A DNA stretch of 33,435 bases from Candidatus Latescibacterota bacterium. GTDB lineage: Bacteria; Latescibacterota; UBA2968; UBA8231. The notes below the pieces were generated by a model. That model did no database searches. It saw only the letters and a list, made by a program, of their open reading frames with translations, and was not told the DNA's origin. The stretch spans positions 1 through 33,435 of the forward strand of contig RKRN01000293.1 of NCBI GenBank assembly GCA_007571365.1, read 5' to 3'. A program made the translations under genes and the position numbers. This document shows, in pieces, positions 1-7,234 of the stretch (the stretch's first letter is position 1; each line of letters opens with the position of its first letter).

Positions 1-1
1 C

Positions 2-211
2 TGCTTTGCGGGCGCTCGTGTCGGGGTGCTCGGGCTGTGGCGGCGCGGGAGCTGGGCGCTCTGCCTGGTTGTGGTGGCGGTCTTCTTCGTCGTGAGCACT
101 GCCGGCTTGGTGTTGCTGGCGGCGCACGTCTATTGCGAGCTGGCGGTTTTAGGGTCGGTTATCTTGTTTGCGGTGGTGGTGAGCCGGGTGCGCGAGTTGT
201 CCGGCGGATAG
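2..211 (+). CDS. C-terminal end of a small membrane protein (partial)
   Basis: The reading frame is open from base 2 to a TAG stop at 209-211, so this is probably the end of a gene that begins outside the window. An internal GTG at 26 could also start a 61-residue protein. The visible peptide has two strongly hydrophobic stretches, one beginning ALCLVVVAVFFVVSTAG and one around LGSVILFAVVVS, consistent with two membrane helices and a short charged tail (RVRELSGG). I recognise no family. The next gene on this strand starts 138 bases later behind its own promoter, so the two are probably separate units. Coding status is moderately supported at best, because GC-rich frames often stay open by chance. 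Confidence 0.35.
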   Translation, partial: CFAGARVGVLGLWRRGSWALCLVVVAVFFVVSTAGLVLLAAHVYCELAVLGSVILFAVVVSRVRELSGG

Positions 212-295
212 TAAGCGCAGTACCGCAATGCAAATTTGGTCCAAGCTGGACATTGAGCTTGTGACGCAATGCTATTTTTTTCGGGATGATGAAGC

Positions 296-324
296 TTGAC
301 TTGCCCAGCTTTTGTAGCTACACT
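296..324 (+). promoter_or_regulatory. sigma-70 promoter of the toxin-antitoxin operon, with possible operator
   Basis: TTGACT (296-301) and TACACT (319-324) are separated by exactly 17 bases. A small imperfect palindrome, GTAGC at 314-318 and GCTAC at 328-332, covers the -10 box. GTAGCTAC at 314-321 is itself palindromic. Autorepression at such a site is typical of RelB/DinJ antitoxins, so this is a plausible operator; the binding itself is inferred. A strong AGGAGG lies at 336-341, eight bases before the ATG at 350. Confidence 0.7.
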
Positions 325-349
325 GGTGCTACGTTAGGAGGATATACAG

Positions 350-607
350 ATGAGTCGCGATACAGTCGTACGCGCTCGAATTGATAGCGAGACCAAAGCA
401 CGAGCGGCGGAAGCTCTGCAAACGATGGGCTTGTCGGTGTCCGATGCCATTCGCCTGCTGTTGTTGCGAGTAGCGGATGAGCAGCGGCTGCCTTTTGCCG
501 TTCAAGCACCTAACTCTACCACCGTAAAGGCGATGAAGGAATTGGACGCGGGCAAGGGCAAGGGCTTCGGCAGTGCCGAAGAATTGTTCCAAGACCTCGG
601 GGTCTGA
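350..607 (+). CDS. dinJ: RelB/DinJ-family antitoxin
   Basis: This 85-residue protein is the antitoxin half of a type II toxin-antitoxin pair. The N-terminus (SRDTVVRARIDSETKARAAEAL, split as a strand at about residues 4-11 and a helix to about 27) followed by MGLSVSDAIRLLL matches the ribbon-helix-helix DNA-binding fold of the RelB/DinJ family. The C-terminal part (about 50-85, ending SAEELFQDLGV) would be the segment that wraps and neutralises the toxin. The start is fixed by AGGAGG eight bases upstream. The next gene encodes a YafQ-like toxin one base after this stop, the usual DinJ-YafQ order. The family is known to autorepress, alone or with toxin. Family assignment is firm; the exact symbol is by analogy with Escherichia coli. 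Confidence 0.88.
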   Translation: MSRDTVVRARIDSETKARAAEALQTMGLSVSDAIRLLLLRVADEQRLPFAVQAPNSTTVKAMKELDAGKGKGFGSAEELFQDLGV

Positions 608-608
608 T

Positions 609-881
609 GTGCTGCTCCCGGTTCGCTCTACGCAGTTTAAGCGAGACGTGACAAGAGCCGCAAAGCGAGGCAAAGACCTGACTAAGTTGCGGCTCCTGCT
701 GTCGTTGTTGCTCCAGCAGGAGCCGTTAGCTGCTCGCCATCTCGACCATCCGCTACGGGGCATTTGGAAAGGCTATCGAGAAGCTCATATTGAGCCGGAC
801 TGGCTCTTGATTTACCGCGTCCAAGGAGCCGAATTGCATCTGGTGCGCACTGGTTCCCACGCCGATCTATTCAGGGAATAG
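609..881 (+). CDS. yafQ: YafQ-family mRNA interferase toxin
   Basis: The product belongs to the RelE/ParE superfamily and would cleave mRNA on the ribosome. The core DHPLRGIWKGYREAHIEPDW, followed by LLIYRV and RTGSHADLF, is nearly superposable on E. coli YafQ. The His, Asp and Trp of AHIEPDW and the His and Phe of SHADLF, which match residues important for YafQ activity, are all present, so the toxin looks intact. I chose the GTG at 609, giving 90 residues: FKRDVTRA then sits at the same distance from the start as in YafQ, and the start follows the antitoxin stop by one base, suggesting translational coupling. An ATG at 573 in the same frame would overlap the antitoxin by 35 bases and is less likely. 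Confidence 0.88.
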   Translation: MLLPVRSTQFKRDVTRAAKRGKDLTKLRLLLSLLLQQEPLAARHLDHPLRGIWKGYREAHIEPDWLLIYRVQGAELHLVRTGSHADLFRE

Positions 882-925
882 GTACGCAAAGGCGAATCAT
901 ATACCAACCGTTAGGCCGCATCGCG

Positions 926-940
926 CTCAAATTTTTTGAG
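926..940. terminator. short hairpin between convergent genes
   Basis: CTCAAA, three T, then TTTGAG form a perfect six-base stem between the toxin stop and the stop of the converging M16 protease. It is weak and AT-rich with no further T tract, so termination here is only a guess. Confidence 0.25.
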
Positions 941-953
941 ATACCGAGTAGCA

Positions 954-3791
954 CTACTCTTCCTCCGACTCACCCTCCTCTGGATAGAGCACCACCCGCA
1001 CATAGCGGTCCATGTTAAAATACCTCTGCGCCGCCTGCTGCACGGCCTCCACCGTCAGCGAATCGACCAACGCTGGATACTGAATCAGCCGTAGCGGATC
1101 GACCCCATTGAAATCAAGCGTCGCTAAAGACCCGACCCAGAAGCTGTTTTCCTCGAGGTTTGTTTCGCGCTGGCGTTTGCGTATTTCCTTGACCTTATCG
1201 ACGTAGAGGTCGGTGGTGCCGACGGTTTTTAGGCTGTCGATTTGCTCAAAGACCACCTGCGTCAGTTCCTCGACGCGCTCGGGATCGCTGCCAAAGGAAA
1301 TGGAGATGCGGTACTCCTCGTCTGGATAATGCGAGCCGCTGCTGCTGACCCGGACCCCATAGGTGCCGCCCAAGTCCTCGCGCAACACCTCACGCAGCTT
1401 GATTTCCAGCACAGAGGTCATGGCCCTGAGTTCGAGGTTGTTTTTCCAGCCGTCGTATGCAAAAGGGCCGGTAAAAACTAGCTGCGATTGGCTCTTAGGT
1501 TCAATGCCGCGATAGACCGCTTTGTCGACCACGCCGGCCGGGGTTTCGATGCCGACGTCGCGCCAAGTTTCCTCCCGTCCGGTGGCTGGCAAGCCGCCCA
1601 AATAGGTGCGCACCAGCGGCTCTATGCCTTCGAGCGTGAAGTTGCCGACCAAGAAAAACGAGAAGTCGCCGGCGTCGGCAAAGCGATCTTGGTACACGGC
1701 CATAGATGTGGCCAAGTCCATCTCGTCGAGCAGTGCCAGCGACCAAGGACGCGCCCGGTGGTGATACTGCGCCAAGGTGACCGCCAGGGTATCGCTAAAA
1801 GCCGTCTCGGGGCGTGCGCTGCGATTTTGTATAGTGCCTCGCAAGCGCGTCTGATAGGCTTGGAAGGCCGTGCTGTCTGGGCGCGGCGCGGTGAAGAAGG
1901 CGTAGATCAGCTCGAACAGGGTCTGGATATCTTCGGGCGAGGCCGAGCCAGCCATACCCTCCCGCAAGCTGCTGATCCACGGCGATACCCGCACCACTTT
2001 GCCGGCCAGTTTCTTATCCAGTTCGATCTTGTTAAACGGCCCCACGCCGCCCTCGCTGACCACCGCGGTCGCCGTCGAGGCCGCCACGTAGTCGGCGTCG
2101 GGGACTAGGGAGTGCCCGCCGGGGCTATAGGCCCGGAAGAGCACCTCATCGTTTTTGAAGTTGGTCGGCTTTAGGCATACGCGGATGCCGTTGGCCAGCG
2201 TCCACCAAGTCACGCCGATCTCGGGGATTTGGCTGCGCTCGACGATGGCCGCCGGGGCCGGTACTTGCGCCACGAGCGGCTCGTCGGATACTTCTTCGGC
2301 GTACGGCGCGATCTGCTGCTGCGCGACCTCGCTGAAGATCGCCAGCAGCTCCTCCTCGCTGGGGACGGCAATGCCCTCTTGCTCAGGTGCCTCCACGGTG
2401 ATTACCCGGTTTTTTTCGCTAGTCCACTCGCTGGCCAGCGCATTGACTTCTGCCAAGGCAATGCCGGGCACTAACTCTTGGTAGAGTTCGTACTCGTTGG
2501 CAATGCCGGGGATGGCTTCGCCGGTCAGCAGGTGGCGCACGTATTCGGCGGCAAAACCGCTCGACTGGAGCTTGTCGCGCTCGCGGTAGGACTGCTCCAT
2601 GCGGCGCAGCATTTCCTTTTTTTCGCGTTCTAGTTCAGAGGCGGTAAAGCCGTGTTGGCGCACTCGCGCCGCTTCAATCAACAGGGCTTCAAGTCCAGCA
2701 TCGAAACCATTGTTTGGCACCGCAGCGCCGAGGATGAAAAACTCCTTGGAGCGCAGCCAGCGCCCCTGCCCGGAATAGGCCCCTAAAAAGGGCGGTTCGG
2801 GGAGTTTGGTCCGTTCGCGTAGCCGCTGGTTGAACATCCGGTGATATAGGGCCTCAATCAGCGAGCGGCGATAGGTGCTCGCCGTCCCTTGCGGCCGCAC
2901 ATCCATTTTGTAGTAGATACTGACGTTGTTGTAGGTCGCCTCTGGGTCGGTGGTGATGGCAAAGAGCGTCTCCTCGTGGTCGGGCACGGGGAACACCGGG
3001 CGCTCGGCCGGGCTTGTGGGCGCGGGGATGCGTGCAAAATACTTCTGCACTAGGGCCTCCATGGCCGCTGGCTCCATGTCGCCGACGGCCACAAAACCCA
3101 TCAGGTCGGGCCGGTACCAAGTGCGGTAAAAGCGGCGCAGGGAATCGTGCTGAAAGGTGTCGAGCACGGCTTTCTGGCCGATGGGCAGGCGCCCGGCGTA
3201 GCGCGAATCTTTTAGCAGGATGGGCAATTGCTGGTCAAACATGCGGCGCTGGGCACCGCGTCCCAGCCGCCACTCTTCTACTACTACGCCGCGTTCCTTA
3301 TCGATTTCCTCGGCCTCAAAGCTGATCTGATGCGCCCAGTCCGCCAAAATTTGGCCGGCCGTCTCCACCACTTCGGCACTGTCGGTGGGCACGGTCAGCA
3401 TGTACACGGTCTCGTCAAAGCTGGTGTAGGCGTTCAGATCCGGGCCAAAGCGCATGCCGACTAGCTCCAAGTAGTCCACCAACTCTTGCTTGGCAAAGTT
3501 TTTGGTGCCATTGAAAGCCATGTGTTCGACAAAGTGCGCCAGCCCTTGTTGGTCGTCGTCCTCCAGCACGGAGCCTACATCAACTACCAGCCGCAGTTCA
3601 ACCCGGTTTTCGGGCTTCTGGTTTTTGCGAATGACATAGCGCAGGCCGTTGTCGAGCTGGCCGACAGTTACCAGCGAGTCAATGGGTAGCTGCGCCTCTA
3701 CGGCGGCCTGCTGCACCGGCGTTGGCGACGTGCTGACACAGGCGCACAACAGCACTGGCAGCACGACGAACAGCAGTAAAACTCGTCTCAT
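954..3791 (-). CDS. M16-family zinc metalloprotease lipoprotein (PqqL/pitrilysin-like)
   Basis: A 945-residue two-repeat peptidase of the insulinase/pitrilysin family, which degrades peptides in the cell envelope. The N-terminus (RRVLLLFVVLPVLLCAC) is a lipoprotein signal peptide with a lipobox-like LCAC, placing the lipid on Cys18. The inverted zinc motif HFVEH is at 86-90, with ligand Glu166 the expected 75 residues on, in ERGVVVEEWR. A second, non-catalytic M16 half begins near 520 and contains the GGTYGVRV segment typical of the C-terminal lobe. Length is normal for PqqL-like proteins. The start is supported by AGGAG six bases upstream. It lies 27 bases after a small gene on the same strand and may be cotranscribed with it. 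Substrate is unknown. Confidence 0.9.
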   Translation of the reverse strand: MRRVLLLFVVLPVLLCACVSTSPTPVQQAAVEAQLPIDSLVTVGQLDNGLRYVIRKNQKPENRVELRLVVDVGSVLEDDDQQGLAHFVEHMAFNGTKNFAKQELVDYLELVGMRFGPDLNAYTSFDETVYMLTVPTDSAEVVETAGQILADWAHQISFEAEEIDKERGVVVEEWRLGRGAQRRMFDQQLPILLKDSRYAGRLPIGQKAVLDTFQHDSLRRFYRTWYRPDLMGFVAVGDMEPAAMEALVQKYFARIPAPTSPAERPVFPVPDHEETLFAITTDPEATYNNVSIYYKMDVRPQGTASTYRRSLIEALYHRMFNQRLRERTKLPEPPFLGAYSGQGRWLRSKEFFILGAAVPNNGFDAGLEALLIEAARVRQHGFTASELEREKKEMLRRMEQSYRERDKLQSSGFAAEYVRHLLTGEAIPGIANEYELYQELVPGIALAEVNALASEWTSEKNRVITVEAPEQEGIAVPSEEELLAIFSEVAQQQIAPYAEEVSDEPLVAQVPAPAAIVERSQIPEIGVTWWTLANGIRVCLKPTNFKNDEVLFRAYSPGGHSLVPDADYVAASTATAVVSEGGVGPFNKIELDKKLAGKVVRVSPWISSLREGMAGSASPEDIQTLFELIYAFFTAPRPDSTAFQAYQTRLRGTIQNRSARPETAFSDTLAVTLAQYHHRARPWSLALLDEMDLATSMAVYQDRFADAGDFSFFLVGNFTLEGIEPLVRTYLGGLPATGREETWRDVGIETPAGVVDKAVYRGIEPKSQSQLVFTGPFAYDGWKNNLELRAMTSVLEIKLREVLREDLGGTYGVRVSSSGSHYPDEEYRISISFGSDPERVEELTQVVFEQIDSLKTVGTTDLYVDKVKEIRKRQRETNLEENSFWVGSLATLDFNGVDPLRLIQYPALVDSLTVEAVQQAAQRYFNMDRYVRVVLYPEEGESEEE

Positions 3792-3818
3792 GTAACACTC
3801 CTGTTTGATGGGGCCATT

Positions 3819-4085
3819 TTAACTAGCGGTTTGTTCTAGGATGGAAATTTTCGCTTTGGGATGTATATGGAGGATGCCGTGAATCCCTCTAACGGTGCGT
3901 CGATCCACTTCTCGGGCATAAACTTGGTCCCAGAATGCTGCATTTTCTTGCAACTCTTTGCTCAGATCTTCGAGGTATATTTCGTCCTCTGCTGCCGAGA
4001 ATAGCAGATCAAAGAGTTGATCAGGCACAGCGTATAGTTCAAAGCGGCTATTCAGTGCTCCATCTACAACCTCGATATGTTTCAT
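3819..4085 (-). CDS. small acidic protein, possible immunity protein of a toxin pair
   Basis: An 88-residue soluble protein beginning MKHIEVVDGALNSRFELYAV. I chose the ATG at 4085 because GAGGG sits five bases upstream and because the region before it codes in another frame. It is rich in Glu and Asp, with helical stretches such as AEDEIYLEDLSKELQENAAF and a conserved-looking GIHGILHIH near the end. I do not firmly recognise the family, although small proteins of this pattern are, to my recollection, found beside HGGPH-type toxin fragments. Directly upstream on the same strand lies a broken toxin-like frame (4099-4332), so an immunity role is a reasonable inference from context, not shown by sequence. 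Confidence 0.6.
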   Translation of the reverse strand: MKHIEVVDGALNSRFELYAVPDQLFDLLFSAAEDEIYLEDLSKELQENAAFWDQVYAREVDRRTVRGIHGILHIHPKAKISILEQTAS

Positions 4086-4098
4086 GTTACCCTCGTTT

Positions 4099-4332
4099 CT
4101 AGTTGTCTGGATAGACATTGATGTGGCCGGTATGGACCTCGAAGTGAGGACCGCCGTGCGACTCACCCGGTCGTGTGGGGCCCCATATATTGCCCTGTTC
4201 ATCGGGATAGCCTCTCCGGCCTTTGTAGGGGCCATACTCCACCACGACCCTTTCTCCATGCCAGTTAAGCGCTCGGGGAGGTCGTCAGCCCGCAAGGGAC
4301 GGTATGGTTTTCTTGGCTGAGGCATATATCAT
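4099..4332 (-). pseudogene. broken small toxin-like gene (HGGPHFEVH module)
   Basis: One frame reads ATG (overlapping the kinase stop as ATGA), 15 residues, an in-frame TGA at 4285-4287, then RPPRALNWHGERVVVEYG, YKGRRGYPDEQGNIWGPT and SHGGPHFEVHTGHINVYPDN before TAG at 4099. The second part is clearly protein-like: the RGYPDxxGNxW and HGGPHxxV patterns resemble C-terminal toxin modules of polymorphic (Rhs-like) toxins. A different frame, from ATG 4325, gives MPQPRKPYRPLRADDLPERL and could join the same module by a one-base shift near the AAAGGG around 4248-4255. Either way no uninterrupted gene longer than 48 codons (from GTG 4245) covers the module. It precedes the small acidic gene by 13 bases, as in a toxin-immunity pair. 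Assembly error remains possible. Confidence 0.55.
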
Positions 4333-5792
4333 GTAGTTTCGCTAGTAAACGCCGCGCTCGCTTCGGCAATCGAGCCAAACGCGCCGTCGGCCACCGCCGC
4401 ACACAGCGCGGCACCGACGGCGGCCTCTTCGCCGTGCGACCCCACGTGCAGCGGCAGGGCGAACTCGGCTTCCAGTGCCGCCCGCAGCACGGGATTTAAC
4501 TTGAGGCCGTTGCCTGAGCCAACCAGCTTGGCGCGGGCACCGCCGCCCAGCCGGAGGGCCTCGCGGTACGAGTCGGCCAATTCCGCGGCCATGCCTTCCA
4601 ACAGCGCACGCGTTAGATGCCCGGCCGTCAGCGTCGCCGCGGTCAGTTCGCGGAAGGCGGCTTTGGCGCGGGGCTGGCGGCGCGACCCGGAAAACAGCGG
4701 ATCGGCGCACACGCCTTCGGCGCCGGCCGGCACCGCGGCTGCTAAAGCTACGAGCCGCTCGTAGAGGGCTTCGCGGTCGGGTTGGACTTCGGCGAGGGCG
4801 TAGATGGCGGCGGCAAAAAAGTCGCGCAGCGTGCGGAACGTGCGGCCGCCAACGGCCCCTACGCCGGCCAGCAGATAGCCGCGCTGGATATAGGGGCGCA
4901 GCTCGAGCGAGCCGTGCGGCCGGGGGGCTTCGATATACAGGGCGGCTTGCCCGCCGGTGCCGACATTGACGGCCACAGTGTTGGCGTAATCAGCGACCGT
5001 GCCGGCAAAGCTGCACTGGTGATCGCCGGACGCCACGGCCACCGGCAGGCCGGCTGGGACGCCGAGCTTGTGGGCCATTGTTGCGGTCAGCGGACCGGCC
5101 ATAGTACACGATTCGACCAAATCGGGAAACAGCGACGGATTCAGGCCGAGCGCGGCGATAAGCTCGGCGGCCCAAGTGCGCTTGGTCACGTCATAGACAC
5201 CCCAGCCTGGCGCGTCTGTGGGATCGACCACCGGCCGTTGGCCCACCAAGCGCGACACCACAAACTCAGGAGCCGTGGTGCCAATGACGCCGCGGGGAAG
5301 CTGACTGTTGGCTTGGAGCCAAAACAGGTGCGGCGCGGCGTGGCCGGCCACGAGGGGGCAGCCGGTATGGGCAAAGGCCGGCCACTCGCCCGCGTTGGCC
5401 GTGGCTGCGCCGCGCTCGGCCATGGCGTCGAGGTAGGTATGCTGCAGGCCCGGCAGGCGGTCTTGGGCGCGTTGGTCTTGCCAGGAGAGATAGGGGCCGA
5501 CGGTCTTGAGAGCGGCGTCGAGGAGCTGCAGGCCCTGTTGCTGCCCGGTGACGCCGATGGCGGCGGGCTGGGCGTTGGTGTGGGCTAGGAGCGCGGCCGC
5601 GTTGTCGAGGGCCAGTTCGGTCATGGCGTCGAGATCCCATTCCGAGCGGCTGCGGCGCTTGTCGGCTGCGGAGGTTACTTCGGCCCCATTGGCCGCGCTG
5701 GCGGTGCCGACGACGGCGTTGGCGTCGAGGTCAATGACGATGGCACCGACGGTCGTCGAGCCGATGTCGAGCGCGAGGTAGTGCGTGGGCAT
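4329..5792 (-). CDS. FGGY-family carbohydrate kinase (sedoheptulokinase/xylulokinase-like)
   Basis: A 487-residue cytoplasmic sugar kinase that would phosphorylate a ketose or polyol with ATP. The first phosphate-binding loop is LDIGSTTVGAIVID (residues 8-21). GVTGQQQGLQLLD (80-92) and LSWQDQRA (102-109) are the substrate-side motifs of the family. GDHQCSFAGTV (from 256) carries the likely catalytic base Asp257, and VNVGTGGQ follows as the second phosphate motif. VGSGNGLKLNPVLRA is the adenosine-side segment. The GDHQCS...VNVGTGGQ pattern leans towards sedoheptulokinase, but substrate cannot be fixed by eye. The ATG at 5792 lies two bases after the dehydrogenase stop, so the two genes form a tight operon; an upstream extension to 6008 in this frame is overlap with that gene. 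Confidence 0.82.
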   Translation of the reverse strand: MPTHYLALDIGSTTVGAIVIDLDANAVVGTASAANGAEVTSAADKRRSRSEWDLDAMTELALDNAAALLAHTNAQPAAIGVTGQQQGLQLLDAALKTVGPYLSWQDQRAQDRLPGLQHTYLDAMAERGAATANAGEWPAFAHTGCPLVAGHAAPHLFWLQANSQLPRGVIGTTAPEFVVSRLVGQRPVVDPTDAPGWGVYDVTKRTWAAELIAALGLNPSLFPDLVESCTMAGPLTATMAHKLGVPAGLPVAVASGDHQCSFAGTVADYANTVAVNVGTGGQAALYIEAPRPHGSLELRPYIQRGYLLAGVGAVGGRTFRTLRDFFAAAIYALAEVQPDREALYERLVALAAAVPAGAEGVCADPLFSGSRRQPRAKAAFRELTAATLTAGHLTRALLEGMAAELADSYREALRLGGGARAKLVGSGNGLKLNPVLRAALEAEFALPLHVGSHGEEAAVGAALCAAVADGAFGSIAEASAAFTSETT

Positions 5793-5794
5793 GA

Positions 5795-6814
5795 TTAACG
5801 CAGGCGCGACCAGTCGAAGACCACGCCGAGGTATTCCTCTTTGTTGGCGGTAAGTCCCTCGTACATTTGCTGGCAGTCGGCCGGGGATGCTAGGTGCGAG
5901 AGCAAGGGCGCGACGACGAGCTGGCCGCCGGCGATCCACGCGGCGAGTTGGCGGTAATTGGCGTCGAGATCGCGGCCGCGCTCGGTGGCGTGCTGCGGCC
6001 AGCGCCACTCAAGGGCGCCAATCATGCGGATCGCCTCTAGGTGAATGTGCAGCAGCATGGGCGTCACGTCGAAGTGGGCCGGGGCGCGTGGACTGCCGAG
6101 GAGGATGAGTTCGCCGTGGCGGGCCACGCACATCGCGGTTTGGGCAATGACTTGGCTGATGCCAATGGCCTCGACGCCGATGCGGGCCCCTGCGCCGCCG
6201 GTCCAGTCGCGCACCACGGCTTTTAGATCGGCGCGGCCGGGATTGACGGTGCGTTCGATACCGCAGGCGTTGGCCTGCTGCAGGCGCAGCTCGGACAAGT
6301 CCGCAAGCATGACGTCGGCACCGGCTAGGCCGAAGAGCTGGGCGGCGAAATTGCCCACGAGGCCGCCGCCGACCACCAGCACGGTGTCGCCGGGCTGGAC
6401 GCTGGTCGAGCGCAAGGCGGAGATGCTGACGCCGGCCATGCGCGTAAACACGAGATGCGGCCCGGGGGCCTCGGGCGAGACGGGCAGCACCATGCGCTGT
6501 GCATCCGCCTTGACGATGGAAGCGTGGCGGGCAAAGGACAACACGCGGTCGCCCGGTTGGACAGCGGCAACCGCGTCGCCGACCTCGAGCACGTGGCCGA
6601 GGTTGCCATAGCCAGTGCCCCGAGGATACTGACCGGCGTCGCCGAAAGGCATCTGCTTGACGAGGCCGGTAAAGCCCGCGCCTTCGGTGCCGGCACTGAC
6701 GATGGAGTATTCGGTCTTTATGAGCACTTCATGGGGGTGCAGGCGGTCGTCGAGATCGGTCTGCGTGACTTCAATCCGCCCAGGCTCAACGACGGTGAGT
6801 TCATGGGTTTGCAC
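5795..6814 (-). CDS. MDR-superfamily dehydrogenase lacking zinc ligands
   Basis: A 339-residue NAD(P)-dependent oxidoreductase of the medium-chain dehydrogenase/reductase superfamily. The GroES-like N-domain ends near 130; the Rossmann core starts VLVVGGGLVGNFAAQLFGLA, with VMLADLSELRLQ as the cofactor-specificity strand. Where zinc enzymes have GxCGxD this one has SIVSAGTEG, and instead of GHExxG it has GYGNLGHVLEVG; the four-Cys structural lobe is also missing. It therefore belongs to the zinc-free [IV]SxGTE type. The start is decided by a perfect AGGAGG at 6824-6829, nine bases before the GTG at 6814; the longer frame to 6979 would bury that site inside the gene. It is followed by a sugar kinase, suggesting oxidation then phosphorylation of one sugar or polyol. 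Confidence 0.82.
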   Translation of the reverse strand: MQTHELTVVEPGRIEVTQTDLDDRLHPHEVLIKTEYSIVSAGTEGAGFTGLVKQMPFGDAGQYPRGTGYGNLGHVLEVGDAVAAVQPGDRVLSFARHASIVKADAQRMVLPVSPEAPGPHLVFTRMAGVSISALRSTSVQPGDTVLVVGGGLVGNFAAQLFGLAGADVMLADLSELRLQQANACGIERTVNPGRADLKAVVRDWTGGAGARIGVEAIGISQVIAQTAMCVARHGELILLGSPRAPAHFDVTPMLLHIHLEAIRMIGALEWRWPQHATERGRDLDANYRQLAAWIAGGQLVVAPLLSHLASPADCQQMYEGLTANKEEYLGVVFDWSRLR

Positions 6815-6850
6815 GGCGATAATCCTCCTTACATGGACCATGTACGGGAG

Positions 6851-6880
6851 TATAAAGGGCCTTTGGGCAAACGGCGTCAA
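6851..6880 (-). promoter_or_regulatory. candidate promoter of the dehydrogenase-kinase operon
   Basis: On the minus strand TTGACG (6875-6880) is followed 18 bases later by TTTATA (6851-6856). TATACT (6849-6854) matches the -10 consensus better but at a 20-base spacing. The position, just upstream of the AGGAGG at 6824-6829, fits. Confidence 0.4.
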
Positions 6881-7004
6881 GCCGGGCGGCGGTGGCAAAA
6901 AATGCCGACCTTTTCTATCATTGCATGAGTGAGGGGCGGCTAGCGTGAGGGGTTTATGGTGCCCGCACCGTGCGTTCAACGCCGATTTGTGCGGCTTTTG
7001 AGGC

Positions 7005-7052
7005 GAGCTTCGACGAGCTCAGCCGGCTAATGGATTCCCGCGTGTGCGGGAA
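7005..7052. repeat. REP-like palindromic intergenic element
   Basis: Two small inverted repeats lie side by side: GAGCT/AGCTC (7005-7009 and 7016-7020), within GCTTCGACGAGCTCAG, and TTCCCGC-GTGT-GCGGGAA (7035-7052). Both resemble short palindromes dispersed in many bacterial genomes, of the types CTTCGACAAGCTCAG and ATTCCCGC...GCGGGAAT. Only one copy is visible in this window, so repetition in the genome is inferred. Confidence 0.45.
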
Positions 7053-7234
7053 GGACGGTATGACATCTCGGTCGCTATTCAAGGTGGCCCATTGAGATTT
7101 TAAGACCGCGACCGTAGGGCCGTCGCTGGGTGCGCGGGCGTCTCGCTCGCCTGGCGGGGCCATAGAAGGGACCCATGCACCGGAAGGGTCATGTACTTAG
7201 GACCGAATCGGTTCTTGTTTTGGAGACTCAGCAG

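Larger units (their letters stand above)
6815..7234. other. intergenic region between divergent operons
   Basis: About 420 bases separate the dehydrogenase (minus) from the transglycosylase (plus). It holds the minus-strand Shine-Dalgarno and candidate promoter near 6824-6880 and a pair of short palindromes near 7005-7052. Open frames here (for example minus strand 6954-7163) have no protein-like character and look like chance. Confidence 0.5.

Noticed and set aside
239-251. Small palindrome GTCCA-AGC-TGGAC before the toxin-antitoxin promoter
   Set aside because: Five-base arms are expected by chance and it lies outside the promoter.
1488-2108. 206-codon plus-strand frame opposite the M16 protease
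   Set aside because: Shadow of a well-supported coding region.
4248-4257. Programmed -1 frameshift at AAAGGG in the toxin-like region
   Set aside because: The heptamer is not in the register needed for X-XXY-YYZ slippage and no downstream stem was found.
4285-4287. In-frame TGA as a selenocysteine codon in the toxin-like frame
   Set aside because: No SECIS-like hairpin was evident after it and no Cys-for-Sec family is known to me here; a nonsense mutation is simpler.
4084-4320. 78-codon plus-strand frame in the kinase-protease gap
   Set aside because: It lies antisense to the recognisable HGGPHFEVH module and has no family pattern of its own.
4782-5588. 268-codon open frame on the plus strand opposite the sugar kinase
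   Set aside because: Low-complexity, glycine- and alanine-rich shadow of the kinase; no ribosome site or motifs.
6954-7163. 69-codon minus-strand frame upstream of the dehydrogenase
   Set aside because: It spans the palindromic elements and has no protein-like composition.
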